Assembly: GCA_040255405.1 (NCBI GenBank)
Contig: JBDZUX010000007.1
Coordinates: 46,712 to 110,711 of the forward strand
Reading direction: 5' to 3'
DNA length: 64,000 bases
DNA from: 66-474 sp040255405
Lineage (GTDB): Bacteria; Pseudomonadota; Gammaproteobacteria; Xanthomonadales; Rhodanobacteraceae
Positions 8,875 to 17,667 of this stretch are shown one piece after another; positions within the stretch are counted from its first letter, which is position 1; each line of letters opens with the position of its first letter. Below the pieces are notes generated by a model that worked only from the letters and a program-made list of their open reading frames with translations, made no database searches and was not told the origin of the DNA. Both the position numbers and the translations under genes were made by a program.

Positions 8875-11235
8875 ATGCGCGCCCTCGACCGCAAGCTGTT
8901 GCGCGATCTTTGGCACGCGCGCGGCCAGGCCGCCGCGATCGCCGCGGTGATCGCCTGCGGCGTCGCGATCGTGATCATGACCTTTGGCGCGATGACTTCG
9001 CTGCGCGACACCCGCGACAGCTACTACGAGCGCTACCGCTTCGCCGACGTGTTCTTGCAACTGCGGCGTGCGCCGCTGCCGGTGGCCGCGCGGATCGGCG
9101 AGATTCCCGGCGTCGCCGAGTGGGAGACGCGAATCACTCGTTACGCGGCGCTCGACATCCCGACGCTGCCGCAACCGGCGGCCGCGCTGCTGGTGTCACT
9201 GCCCGACCGCGGCGAGCCGCGGCTCGACCGCATCGCGCTGCGCCAGGGCCACCTGCCCGGGCGCGGGCGCGACGAGCTGGTGATGAGCGAGAACATGGCG
9301 CAGGCGCTGGGCCACGCGCCGGGCGACAAGCTTGCCGTGTTGCTGAATGGGCGCAAGCGCGCCTTCACGATCGCCGGCGTGGCGCTCTCGCTCGAGTTCA
9401 TCTACGTGCTCGCGCCCGGCCAGCTGATGCAGGATGACCGCACCTTCGGCATCCTCTGGATCAACCGCTCGATCATGGAAGCCGCCTACGACATGAAGGG
9501 CGCCTTCAACGACGTCAGCCTGCGGCTGGCGCCGGATGCGTCGGAACCGGATGTGATCCGCCGGCTGGACCTGCTGCTGGCGCGCTACGGCGGCACCGCC
9601 GCCTACGGCCGGGCGGACCAGCTCAGCAACGCCTACCTCGATCAGGAGCTCGGGCAGCTGCGCACGATGTCGATCGTGATCCCGCCGATCTTCCTCGCGG
9701 TCGCGGCGTTCCTGCTGCACATGGTGCTGTCGCGCCTGATCGACACCGAGCGCGAATCGATCGGCCTGCTGAAAGCCTTCGGCTACACCCACCGCGAGGT
9801 CGGCGTCCACTACCTGAAGTTTTCGCTTGCCATCACGGCACTGGGTGTCATCGCCGGGTGTGCGGCCGGCCTGTCGCTCGGCCACTGGATGACGTCGATC
9901 TACCAGCAACATTTCCGCTTCCCGTTCCTGCGTTACGAGACCGACCCGGCGGTGCTGTCCGCGGCGGTCGCACTGTCGTTTGCCGCAGCGATCCTCGGGA
10001 CGTGGAGCGCGGTGTCCCGCGCGGTGCGGCTGGCGCCGGCCGCGGCCATGCAACCGCCGGCGCCGACCAGCTACCGGCGGACCCTGGTAGACCGCCTGCA
10101 GCTCGGCCGGCACCTGTCGATGCCGACCGAAATGATCCTGCGACACATCCTGCGCTGGCCGCTGCGGGCGCTGTTCACGGTCTTCGGTGCCGCGATGGCG
10201 GTGATGCTGCTGGTCACGCTGTTCTTCTTCTTCACCTCGATCGACGAACTGGTCGACAGCTTCTACTTCCGGGAAAACCGGCAGGACCTCGTGATCGGAC
10301 TGGTCGATCCGCGCTCCGAGTTGGCGCGCTTCGAGATTGCGCGCCTCCCGGGCATCAGGGCCGCCGAACCCGTCCTGCAAGTCCCGGCCCGGCTGTCGCA
10401 CGGCCACGTGGGCCAGCGGATCGCGATCGCGGGCTTGAGCCGCGACACCGCGTTCCGGACGTTCCAGGACTCGGCGGGGCGCGGCTTCACCCTGCCCGGA
10501 CAAGGCATTGTGTTGTCGGAGAAACTGGCGGACCTGCTCGGGCTGGTCAGCGGTGAATCCGTGCAGGTGGAAATCCTGCAGGGGACCCGGCGCCGCGCCG
10601 AACTGCCGGTGGCCGCGGTCACCTCCGAGCACGTCGGGCTTGCCGCCTACATGGACCGGCGCGCGCTCACGACGTTGACCGGCGAGCCCGGCACGCTGAC
10701 CGCAATCCAGGCGCTGGTCGATTCGGCGGCCCGCGCCGAATTGATGCGCCGCCTCAAGGCCATGCCGGCCGTCGCCAGCATCTCGACCCGCGAACAGGCG
10801 ATCACCGCGCTCCGGGAAACCATGGCCCGCAGCATGACCATCGTGATCGATTTCTACATCGCGCTCGGCGGCGTGATCGCCTTCGGCGTGGTCTACAACG
10901 CGGCCCGGATCTCGCTGTCCGAGCGCGGGCGCGAACTGGCCAGCCTGCGCGTGCTCGGGTTCACCCGTTCCGAGGTGAGCTACGTGCTGCTGGGCGAACT
11001 GGCCCTGCTGGTGCTGGTCGCGTTGCCGATCGGGTGCGGGCTCGGCCGCGGCCTGGCCTGGGCCACCGCGCGCGCCATGGAAACCAAGCTGTTTCGCATC
11101 CCGTTCGTGATGCAGCCCTCGACCTACGGCGTCGCGATGGGCATCGTGCTCGCCGCGGCCGCCGCTTCCGCCGCGATGGTTGCCTGGCGCATCCACCGGC
11201 TCGACCTGATCGCGGTCTTGAAGACCCGGGAATGA
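8875..11235 (+). CDS. FtsX-like ABC transporter permease, duplicated
   Basis: A 786-residue permease made of two FtsX-type units. A first transmembrane helix lies near residue 20 (AAAIAAVIACGVAIVIMTFG), then a periplasmic domain and a three-helix FtsX block from about 265 to 390. A second copy begins near 425 (LFTVFGAAMAVMLLVTLFFF) with its own periplasmic part and a C-terminal three-helix block ending GIVLAAAAASAAMVAW. I chose ATG 8875, preceded by AGGTGG; GTG codons at 8866 and 8869 are alternatives. The stop overlaps the next start as ATGA. Cargo unknown. Confidence 0.88.
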   Translation: MRALDRKLLRDLWHARGQAAAIAAVIACGVAIVIMTFGAMTSLRDTRDSYYERYRFADVFLQLRRAPLPVAARIGEIPGVAEWETRITRYAALDIPTLPQPAAALLVSLPDRGEPRLDRIALRQGHLPGRGRDELVMSENMAQALGHAPGDKLAVLLNGRKRAFTIAGVALSLEFIYVLAPGQLMQDDRTFGILWINRSIMEAAYDMKGAFNDVSLRLAPDASEPDVIRRLDLLLARYGGTAAYGRADQLSNAYLDQELGQLRTMSIVIPPIFLAVAAFLLHMVLSRLIDTERESIGLLKAFGYTHREVGVHYLKFSLAITALGVIAGCAAGLSLGHWMTSIYQQHFRFPFLRYETDPAVLSAAVALSFAAAILGTWSAVSRAVRLAPAAAMQPPAPTSYRRTLVDRLQLGRHLSMPTEMILRHILRWPLRALFTVFGAAMAVMLLVTLFFFFTSIDELVDSFYFRENRQDLVIGLVDPRSELARFEIARLPGIRAAEPVLQVPARLSHGHVGQRIAIAGLSRDTAFRTFQDSAGRGFTLPGQGIVLSEKLADLLGLVSGESVQVEILQGTRRRAELPVAAVTSEHVGLAAYMDRRALTTLTGEPGTLTAIQALVDSAARAELMRRLKAMPAVASISTREQAITALRETMARSMTIVIDFYIALGGVIAFGVVYNAARISLSERGRELASLRVLGFTRSEVSYVLLGELALLVLVALPIGCGLGRGLAWATARAMETKLFRIPFVMQPSTYGVAMGIVLAAAAASAAMVAWRIHRLDLIAVLKTRE

Positions 11236-12464
11236 AGATGCCGCCGAGCCTCCGTCGCACGCTTGTCGTTGCCATCCTGGCGCTCGTCGTCGCGGGTGCA
11301 CTGGTGTGGAGCTTCTGGCCGCGTCCGGTGCCGGTCGAGACGGCCGAAGTCACGCGCGGCCCCATGGCGGTCGAGGTCTCCGACAACGGCCGCACCCGCG
11401 TCCGCGAAATCTACCGGCTGTCCGCGCCGGTCAGCGGCCGGCTGCTGCGCGTGGAGGTGCACGCCGGCGACAGCGTGATCGGCGGCCAGACCCGTGTCGC
11501 GGAGTTGCAGCCCATTCCGCCAAATTTCCTGGACGTGCGCACCCGCGCGCAGGCCACGGCGGCGGTGGACGCCGCGCAGGCCGCGCAAACATTGGCCGCG
11601 GCGGAAGTCCGGCGGCAGCGGGCACAGCTCGAATTCGCGACGTCGGATTACGGCCGGTTCCTCGCGCTCGCCCGGATCAGTGTCACCAGCCGCGCGGACC
11701 TCGAGCGCGCCAAGTTGGCGCGCGACACTGCCGCGGCTGCGCTGGCCTCCGCCGAAGCCGCCCTGAAGGTGAAGCAGTCCGATCTCGCCGCGGCACGGGC
11801 GCTCCTGATCGACCCGGGCAATCCGGGCAATCCGGCCGATCAAGCAACCCGCGACAGCATTCCGCTCATCGCACCGGTATCCGGCTGCGTGTTGCGGGTC
11901 GCGAGCGAAAGCGAGGCGACGCTTCCCGCCGGCGCGCTGATCATGGAAGTTGGCGATCCACGCAAGATGGAGGTGGTGGCCGAACTGGTTTCCCAGGACG
12001 CCGTCCAGGTCCACGCGGGCGACCGCGCCACCATCACGGACTGGGGCGGGCCGACGCCGCTCGCCGCACGCGTCCGGCGGGTGGAGCCCTCCGGCTTCAC
12101 CAAGATTTCGGCGCTGGGCGTCGAGGAGCAACGCGTGAACGTGTTGCTCGATCCGGCCGGCACGGCGGAAGCGTGGGCGGCGCTCGCCGACGGCTTCCGG
12201 GTGGTCGTGCACATCGTGGTCTGGAGCCATCCGGACGCGATCCGGGTGCCCGTTTCCGCGCTGTTCCGGCAGGGCGACGGCTGGGCAACGTTCGTCCTGC
12301 GCAATCGTCGCGCGGTGCGCACCGCCATTTCGGCAGGGCACGCCAGCGACGAAGTCGCGGAGGTGCTGGCCGGGTTGCGCCCCGGTGATCGCGTCATCGT
12401 GCACCCGAGCGACCGGGTCCGCGACGGTGTGCGCGTCTCGGTGGAGGCTGCGACGGCGAAGTAA
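11232..12464 (+). CDS. HlyD-family membrane fusion protein
   Basis: Periplasmic adaptor of the preceding ABC system, 410 residues. An N-terminal membrane anchor (TLVVAILALVVAGALVW) is followed by a lipoyl half-motif (RLSAPVSGRLLRVEVHAGDSV), an Ala-rich coiled-coil hairpin at about 100-190, the second lipoyl half (LIAPVSGCVLRVASESEATL) and beta-barrel and membrane-proximal domains. The coupled ATGA start and the gene order ATPase-permease-adaptor place it in a tripartite pump, probably with an outer-membrane channel encoded elsewhere. Confidence 0.88.
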   Translation: MKMPPSLRRTLVVAILALVVAGALVWSFWPRPVPVETAEVTRGPMAVEVSDNGRTRVREIYRLSAPVSGRLLRVEVHAGDSVIGGQTRVAELQPIPPNFLDVRTRAQATAAVDAAQAAQTLAAAEVRRQRAQLEFATSDYGRFLALARISVTSRADLERAKLARDTAAAALASAEAALKVKQSDLAAARALLIDPGNPGNPADQATRDSIPLIAPVSGCVLRVASESEATLPAGALIMEVGDPRKMEVVAELVSQDAVQVHAGDRATITDWGGPTPLAARVRRVEPSGFTKISALGVEEQRVNVLLDPAGTAEAWAALADGFRVVVHIVVWSHPDAIRVPVSALFRQGDGWATFVLRNRRAVRTAISAGHASDEVAEVLAGLRPGDRVIVHPSDRVRDGVRVSVEAATAK

Positions 12465-12598
12465 CGGCACCGTCGCGATGCGTTCGCCAGCTTCAGGCCG
12501 GGTCCAACCGGGTCCGCTACCTTATGGTTTGGCACCCGGCAAGGCATCCAGCGATAGCTTGGTCGAGGGTGCGATCCCGGCCATCCGAAGACAGGCAA

Positions 12599-13684
12599 AT
12601 GACTGAAGGTCGACAACGGCGCCGGTCGATTGCGCGCACGGTGATCGCCGCCATGCTGGGCATCACGGTGACGGGCTGCACCACGATCGGTTACTACGCC
12701 CACCTGGCCGCGGGCGAGATGGCCGTGCTGCGGGCGCGGGTGCCGATCAAGCAGGTGATCGCAGATCCTGATGTCGATCCGGCATTACGCGCGCGGCTGG
12801 AATTGGCGCTGCGCGCCCGCGCGTTCGCATCCGGCACGTTGAAATTGCCGCGCAACAAGAGCTACACCACCTACGCCGACATCCACCGTCCGTTCGTGAT
12901 GTGGAACGTGTTTGCCACGCCGACGCTGTCGCTGCAGCCGGTCGAACATTGCTTCCTGTTTGCAGGTTGCGTCGCGTACCAGGGCTTCTACCGCCACGAT
13001 CGCGCCGAGGCACTGGCCGACAAATTGGCGCTGCAAGGCGATGACGTGTGGATCAGCGGCGTGCCGGCATATTCCACGTTGGGGCATTTTGCCGATCCGC
13101 TGCTCAGCACGATGGACCAATGGAGCGACGACGAGATGATCGGCACCATCTTCCACGAGCTCGCGCACCAGCAGTTTTACGTCAAGGGGGATACGGCTTT
13201 CAACGAATCGTTCGCGACCTTCGTGCAACGCCAAGGCCTGGAACAGTGGCACGCCGACAACCACCTGCCGCCGCCCGACCCCACGGCAGCCGCGCGGCAG
13301 CGGCAATTCACGAAACTGGTGCTGGCCACCCGCGACAAGCTGAAGGCGGTGTACGCCAGTGATCTTTCCGATGCCGCGAAAAGGGGGCGCAAGGCGCAAG
13401 CGTTCGCCGACCTGCGGCGCGACTACGCGCACCTGCGCGACACCGAATGGCACGGCTACCACGGCTACGACCATTGGTTCGACACGCCCATCAACAACGC
13501 CAAGCTGCTGCCGTTCGGTCTCTACGACCGCGGCGTACCGGCGTTCGCCGCACTGTTCAAACGCTGCGACGGCGATTGGACGCGCTTCTACGCCGCGGTC
13601 CGCCGGATCGGCGGCGAACCGGCGGTGCAACGCGACGCATTCCTTGAAAGTGCCGTCGCACCATCCGACACGGCGTTGCCCTGA
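12599..13684 (+). CDS. Putative lipoprotein aminopeptidase (COG4324-like)
   Basis: 361 residues from ATG 12599. The N-terminus is a lipoprotein signal with a lipobox-like ITVTGCTT, so the protein is probably tethered to the outer membrane. The central IFHELAHQQFYVKGDTAFNE region contains an HExxH zinc motif (HELAH) and, 14 residues on, NESFATFV with the third ligand glutamate. This is the pattern of the predicted aminopeptidase family; the assignment is by memory of the family and not tested by search. Near-solitary gene, 134 bp after the efflux operon and 67 bp before the DUF2249 gene. Confidence 0.75.
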   Translation: MTEGRQRRRSIARTVIAAMLGITVTGCTTIGYYAHLAAGEMAVLRARVPIKQVIADPDVDPALRARLELALRARAFASGTLKLPRNKSYTTYADIHRPFVMWNVFATPTLSLQPVEHCFLFAGCVAYQGFYRHDRAEALADKLALQGDDVWISGVPAYSTLGHFADPLLSTMDQWSDDEMIGTIFHELAHQQFYVKGDTAFNESFATFVQRQGLEQWHADNHLPPPDPTAAARQRQFTKLVLATRDKLKAVYASDLSDAAKRGRKAQAFADLRRDYAHLRDTEWHGYHGYDHWFDTPINNAKLLPFGLYDRGVPAFAALFKRCDGDWTRFYAAVRRIGGEPAVQRDAFLESAVAPSDTALP

Positions 13685-13751
13685 TTCAGGTCAATACGCG
13701 CGGGACGGTCGCCGCGCATGCTTGCGCGGTCCCCAACACGCGAGTGCGCGC

Positions 13752-14012
13752 ATGAACACGCCTGCAGAAACCCCCGCCTACACGCCCTACCCGTTCGACG
13801 CACGTGCGATCGCGCACCGCTTCCGCCACTCGGCCATCTTCGGTGCGCTGGACGCACTCAAGCCGGGCGAGGCGATGCGCTTCGTCAACGACCACGATCC
13901 GATTCCGTTGCTGCACCAGATGCAGCAACGCTACGAGGACCGCGTCGAGGTGATCTACCAGGCCCGCGGCGGCGACGGCCCGGTGGTGATCGATTTCGTG
14001 GTCAGGCAGTAA
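13752..14012 (+). CDS. DUF2249 domain protein
   Basis: A small 86-residue protein. The core GEAMRFVNDHDPIPLLHQMQ and the C-terminal VIYQARGGDGPVVIDFVV are typical of DUF2249, a domain related to the TusA fold and often found near denitrification or metal/haem genes. The TusA catalytic cysteine is absent. Its stop overlaps the next start by one base (TAATG), so the two proteins are probably made together. The biochemical role is unknown. Confidence 0.8.
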   Translation: MNTPAETPAYTPYPFDARAIAHRFRHSAIFGALDALKPGEAMRFVNDHDPIPLLHQMQQRYEDRVEVIYQARGGDGPVVIDFVVRQ

Positions 14013-14623
14013 TGGCCTTTCCGGATTTCTTCGCCGAAGTGCCGGCGCTCAAGTTGCACGATGGCCTCGCGCAACTCCTGGGCGCCAGCGACGACGGCGT
14101 GATCGAGTACCACTACGCCGACGCGGTGAGGCTGGCCGGGCACTCCTGCCCCACCGTCGCCGGCGGGTGGCTCAGCGCGCGCGCCGCACTGCGCCACTTG
14201 TACGGCGAAGAGCTGCCCGAACGCGGCGGCATCAGCGTGTACCTCAACGATGCGGAGAATGCCGGCGTCACCGGCGTGATCGGCCAGGTACTGACGCTGA
14301 TCACCGGCGCAGCCGCCGCCAACGGTTTCCATGGCCTCGGCGGACGCCACGTGCGCAGCAACCTCCTGCATTACGCGCAGGGCGACGTCGCGGGCGTGCG
14401 CCTCAAGCGCAACGACACCGGCGCCGAGGTCGAGGTCGAAATCGACACCAGCCCGGTGGCAGGCGACCCGATGATGCGCCCGTTGATGCAACTGACCATG
14501 ACGGGCCAGGCCAACGCCGCGCAACGCCGCGAGTTCGGCCGGCTGTGGCAGGACCGCGTCCGCCGCCTGCTGATCGACCACGCCGACGATCCGGCGGTGG
14601 TGAAGGTGCGCGCGTTTGCGTGA
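14012..14623 (+). CDS. FmdE-like domain protein
   Basis: 203 residues. The segment ADAVRLAGHSCPTVAGGWLS has the H-x-C signature of the FmdE N-terminal fold, and the sequence continues with GEELPERGGISVYLNDAENA and a GLGGRHVRSNLL block. FmdE was named from methanogen formylmethanofuran dehydrogenase clusters, but stand-alone bacterial members occur beside denitrification or metalloenzyme genes. No methanogenesis gene is here, so the methanogenic role does not apply. Coupled to the DUF2249 gene through TAATG. Confidence 0.75.
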   Translation: MAFPDFFAEVPALKLHDGLAQLLGASDDGVIEYHYADAVRLAGHSCPTVAGGWLSARAALRHLYGEELPERGGISVYLNDAENAGVTGVIGQVLTLITGAAAANGFHGLGGRHVRSNLLHYAQGDVAGVRLKRNDTGAEVEVEIDTSPVAGDPMMRPLMQLTMTGQANAAQRREFGRLWQDRVRRLLIDHADDPAVVKVRAFA

Positions 14624-14630
14624 GCTGCAC

Positions 14631-14680
14631 TTCCCCTCTCCCTCGGGGAGGGGGGAGCGCAGCGTACGGGTGAGGGTTCG
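14631..14680. repeat. Dispersed repeat, family B (single unit)
   Basis: A CCCCTCTCCCTCGGGGAG hairpin followed by GTGAGGGTT. Other copies lie at 31236-31363, inside a gene, and 55326-55450. It begins just after the FmdE-like stop, in its expected terminator position. Confidence 0.7.
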
Positions 14681-14711
14681 CACCCTACAGGGTACCGACT
14701 GAAAACCAACC

Positions 14712-14750
14712 TCGTCATTCCGGACGCGGCGAAGCCGCGATCCGGAACCC
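14712..14750. repeat. Dispersed repeat, family A (half unit)
   Basis: TCGTCATTCCGG followed by a GCGGCGAAGCCGC stem and GATCCGGAA. This is one half of the paired palindrome seen complete at 20928-21035 and 29696-29801. It lies between the FmdE-like gene and the convergent mrr gene. Confidence 0.65.
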
Positions 14751-14823
14751 AGCGACTTCTGCTCCTGATTCGTTGACGCCAACGGCGCGGCATCTCGTCA
14801 CCGGCCGTCCATGGCCTAATCAA

Positions 14824-15738
14824 TTACTCCTCGAAGTAATCAGAATCGAGCCGTTTCAATTCCAGGGTGGATGTGACACTCATACCCACTTTGTAGTCCA
14901 CCATCAACTCGGCCAACTTCTTGCCATTGATGAGCACCACGCGGGACTCGGACCGCGTGGCGGAGTCGCGCGCGGATTTCGTGAAATCCGATGTCGTGAA
15001 GAACACGCCCTTGCGTGCGCGCTGCAATTGAAGCGCGCCGATAAAGTCGCGGATTTCAGGATCTCCGACTGTCCGATCCGGAGCCCATTTCTTGGCCTGC
15101 ACGTACACAGTGTCAAGGCCGAGCGTATCTTCCTTGATTGCGCCATCTACTCCCCCGTCGCCGGGGCCACCCAACAGAGTGCCGGCGTCGTCCACCGCCC
15201 CGCCGTAGCCCATGGCCCTGAGCAAATCCACTACCGCTCGCTCGAAGCAAGCCGGACTCGCGTGAAACAGTGCATCAAGCACATCATTCACAAGGCTGTC
15301 ACGGAGTTCATCGAACGCTTGCTGCAGTGCTTCCTGTGGAGTGACGGCTTCCGCGCCCACACTTGCCAGCGGCGCGTCGGTTATTGGTTGTACGGGGCGC
15401 GAACGATCCTTGAATGCACGGAACTCGGCGAAACGTGAGAGATAGGCATTGTCGATTCGCTCAGTCGACTGCAACGCCTCCTTTCCGCGGACAGTGATAT
15501 GAACCATCGCTCGCGCAGGTTGTTCCACCAAGCCTGCCTGCTTCAAATAAGTTTTCGCCCAACCGACCCTGCTGACGAACTTCACGATGCCGCTCGGCAG
15601 CAGTTCGGCACGCTCGAGGGGCGTCAGTCGGAATTTTTCTGCCAGCGTTTCAGCAAGGTCGCGTACACGATGGACTTTACCGTCCACGCAAGCTTCGAGC
15701 ATGGGACGCATAATCGTCTCGTAATCTGGAATCGCCAT
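14824..15738 (-). CDS. mrr: Mrr-type restriction endonuclease (type IV)
   Basis: Modification-dependent restriction enzyme, 304 residues, the Mrr length. The N-terminal winged helix (PDYETIMRPMLEACVDGK, LLPSGIVKFVSRVGWAKTYL) is the Mrr_N domain. The C-terminal PD-(D/E)xK nuclease has GDGGVDGAIKED, the catalytic VQAKKW and a following IRDFIGALQ helix. ATG 15738 fits the family N-terminus; the open frame upstream reads through a repeat. Base composition looks visibly lower in GC than the neighbours and the gene is bracketed by repeats, which suggests acquisition. Mrr proteins cut methylated foreign DNA. Confidence 0.9.
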   Translation of the reverse strand: MAIPDYETIMRPMLEACVDGKVHRVRDLAETLAEKFRLTPLERAELLPSGIVKFVSRVGWAKTYLKQAGLVEQPARAMVHITVRGKEALQSTERIDNAYLSRFAEFRAFKDRSRPVQPITDAPLASVGAEAVTPQEALQQAFDELRDSLVNDVLDALFHASPACFERAVVDLLRAMGYGGAVDDAGTLLGGPGDGGVDGAIKEDTLGLDTVYVQAKKWAPDRTVGDPEIRDFIGALQLQRARKGVFFTTSDFTKSARDSATRSESRVVLINGKKLAELMVDYKVGMSVTSTLELKRLDSDYFEE

Positions 15739-15806
15739 CTCGTCCCCTTGGATTTCGATGGTCAGCAGTCGACCGTCGCTGGGAGGCGCACCACCGATCA
15801 GAGCCC

Positions 15807-15872
15807 GTAGGGCGGGAGAAGCGTAGCGAATCCCGCCGCAGCACGCGAAAGGCGGGTTGTCGCCCGCCCTAC
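15807..15872. repeat. Dispersed repeat, family C
   Basis: Ends GTAGGGCGGG and CCCGCCCTAC are inverted; the inside reads GCGAATCCCGCC then GGCGGGTT. A full second copy lies at 24064-24136 and a half copy at 55281-55314. It sits in the 208-bp gap between the mrr start and the trpE stop, which holds nothing else I recognise. Confidence 0.7.
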
Positions 15873-15946
15873 AAAGGTGGCGATGGCCGGGCTTGCGAGT
15901 GTGTGCCCGCACTTGACCTTTGGCGCTCTCCCGGAGAGAGATTGAG

Positions 15947-17422
15947 TCACAACCCCCGCACCGCCTGCGCCACGGCACGGAACAGTGCCCGCCCCTTGTT
16001 CATCGTCTCTTCGTACTCGGCGGCAGGGTCGGAGTCGTACACGATGCCGGCCCCGGCCTGCACGTGCAGGCGGCCATCCTGGATCACGGCGGTGCGGATC
16101 GCGATGGCGGTGTCGGCGTCGCCCCACCAGCCGATCCAGCCGATCGCGCCGGAATAGACGTTGCGCTTGAACGGCTCCAGTTCCTGGATGATCTCGATGG
16201 CGCGGATCTTGGGCGCACCCGACACGGTGCCGGCCGGGAAGGTCGCGCGCAAGACGTCCATGTAGCTCAGGTCCGGCCGCAGCGTGCCCACCACCTGCGA
16301 CACGATGTGCATCACGTGCGAGTAGCGCTCGATCGCGAACGAATCGCTCACTTCGACGCTCCCGGTTTCGCTGATGCGGCCGATGTCGTTGCGGCCGAGG
16401 TCGATCAGCATCAGGTGCTCGGCGCGTTCCTTGGGATCAGCCAGTAATTCTTTCTCCAGCGCCGCGTCTTCCTCCGGCGTGGCGCCACGCCTGCGGGTGC
16501 CGGCGAGTGGTCGCACGATCACCTTGCCGTCTTTCAGGCGCGCCAGGATTTCCGGCGACGAACCGACGATCTGGGTTTCGCCGAGGTCGAAAAAGTACAT
16601 GTACGGCGAGGGATTCAGCGCGCGCAGCGCGCGGTATACGTCCACCGGCCGAGCGTTGAAACCGACGCTGAGGCGTTGCGAAGGCACCACCTGGAACACG
16701 TCGCCGGCGCGGATGTACGCCTTGCAGCGTTCCACCATGGTCTCGAAGGCTTCCTTCGTGAACGACGATTTGAAATCGCGTTCGTCGAGTACTGCGCCGT
16801 GTGTGGCCGGCGGATAGGCCGCGCCGCCCTGGCGCAGGTGGTGCGCCAACGCGTCGAGCCGGCGCTGCGCGCGCGCATACGCGTGCGGGCGCGAAGGATC
16901 GGCGTGCACGATCAGGTACAAGCGGCCTTTCAGGTTGTCGAAGACCGCGACTTCCTCGGCCAGCACCAGCAGGATGTCGGGCGTGCCGAGTTCGTCGGTG
17001 CGATCCCAGTTGGCGAGGCGCGGTTCGGCGTAGCCGATGGTTTCGAATCCGAAGTAACCGACCAGCCCGCCCGTGAAGGCCGGCAGGTCGGGCAGGTGAG
17101 GCACCCGGTATTGCGCGCGCAGGCGTTCGATCTCGGCCAGCGGGTCGTCCACTTCACGCGTCTCGACGACCGAACCTTCCTCGATCACGGTCAACGTGTG
17201 CGCACTGAAACTGAAAACGCGCCGCGCAGGCAACCCGATGATCGAGTAGCGCCCCCAGTTCGCGCCGCCCTCGACCGACTCCAGCAGGAAGGTGTACGGA
17301 CCGTCGGCGAGCTTCAGGTACACCGACAGCGGCGTGTCGAGGTCGGACAGCACCTCGCGCACCAGCGGAACGCGGTTGTGCCCCTCGCGGGCGAGGGCGT
17401 CGAATTGGACGTGGTCGAGCAC
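15947..17422 (-). CDS. trpE: Anthranilate synthase component I
   Basis: Converts chorismate and ammonia to anthranilate with TrpG. 491 residues. The N-terminal half holds the tryptophan-feedback site (LLESVEGGANWGRYSIIG). The C-terminal chorismate-binding half has FQVVPSQRLS, PLAGTRRRGATPEEDAA, LIDLGRNDIGRIS and TFPAGTVSGAPKIRAIEII. The start is GTG 17422; no in-frame ATG gives a better N-terminus. It lies about 8 kb from trpGDC on the same strand, with unrelated genes between, so the two are separate transcription units here. Confidence 0.95.
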   Translation of the reverse strand: MLDHVQFDALAREGHNRVPLVREVLSDLDTPLSVYLKLADGPYTFLLESVEGGANWGRYSIIGLPARRVFSFSAHTLTVIEEGSVVETREVDDPLAEIERLRAQYRVPHLPDLPAFTGGLVGYFGFETIGYAEPRLANWDRTDELGTPDILLVLAEEVAVFDNLKGRLYLIVHADPSRPHAYARAQRRLDALAHHLRQGGAAYPPATHGAVLDERDFKSSFTKEAFETMVERCKAYIRAGDVFQVVPSQRLSVGFNARPVDVYRALRALNPSPYMYFFDLGETQIVGSSPEILARLKDGKVIVRPLAGTRRRGATPEEDAALEKELLADPKERAEHLMLIDLGRNDIGRISETGSVEVSDSFAIERYSHVMHIVSQVVGTLRPDLSYMDVLRATFPAGTVSGAPKIRAIEIIQELEPFKRNVYSGAIGWIGWWGDADTAIAIRTAVIQDGRLHVQAGAGIVYDSDPAAEYEETMNKGRALFRAVAQAVRGL

Positions 17423-17470
17423 GGAAACATTCCTTCTGATTCGCGGCCTGTGTCAGCAGTCGCTTTTTGC

Positions 17471-17600
17471 CTCGCCATTTCGGGGCCGACCGCGCTGTTT
17501 ACGGGCGGCACCCGGAACCCGGTGGCTTTCCGAACCCGAAGCAAAATCGCCGGGTTCCGGGTTCGCCTGCGATGAAGCCGCAGGCGCCCCGGAATGACGA
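17471..17600. repeat. Dispersed repeat, family A (paired, partly degenerate)
   Basis: Contains ACCCGGAACCCGGTGG, a CGGGTTCCGGGTT block and the right end CCCCGGAATGACGAC. The 245-bp gap between the trpE start and the histidine-kinase stop is mostly this repeat. Confidence 0.6.
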
Positions 17601-17667
17601 CAAACAAGTTGTTCGGAACATCGCGACCAAGCGCGCGACAATAGCAGATGGCGCAACGACTGGACGG

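Noticed and set aside
9196..11301. 701-codon minus-strand frame across the permease gene
   Set aside because: A shadow of the FtsX-type gene caused by high third-position GC; no motif and no ribosome site.
14012..14623. Formylmethanofuran dehydrogenase subunit E in the methanogenic sense
   Set aside because: Only the domain is shared; no methanogenesis gene is present and bacterial stand-alone members are common.
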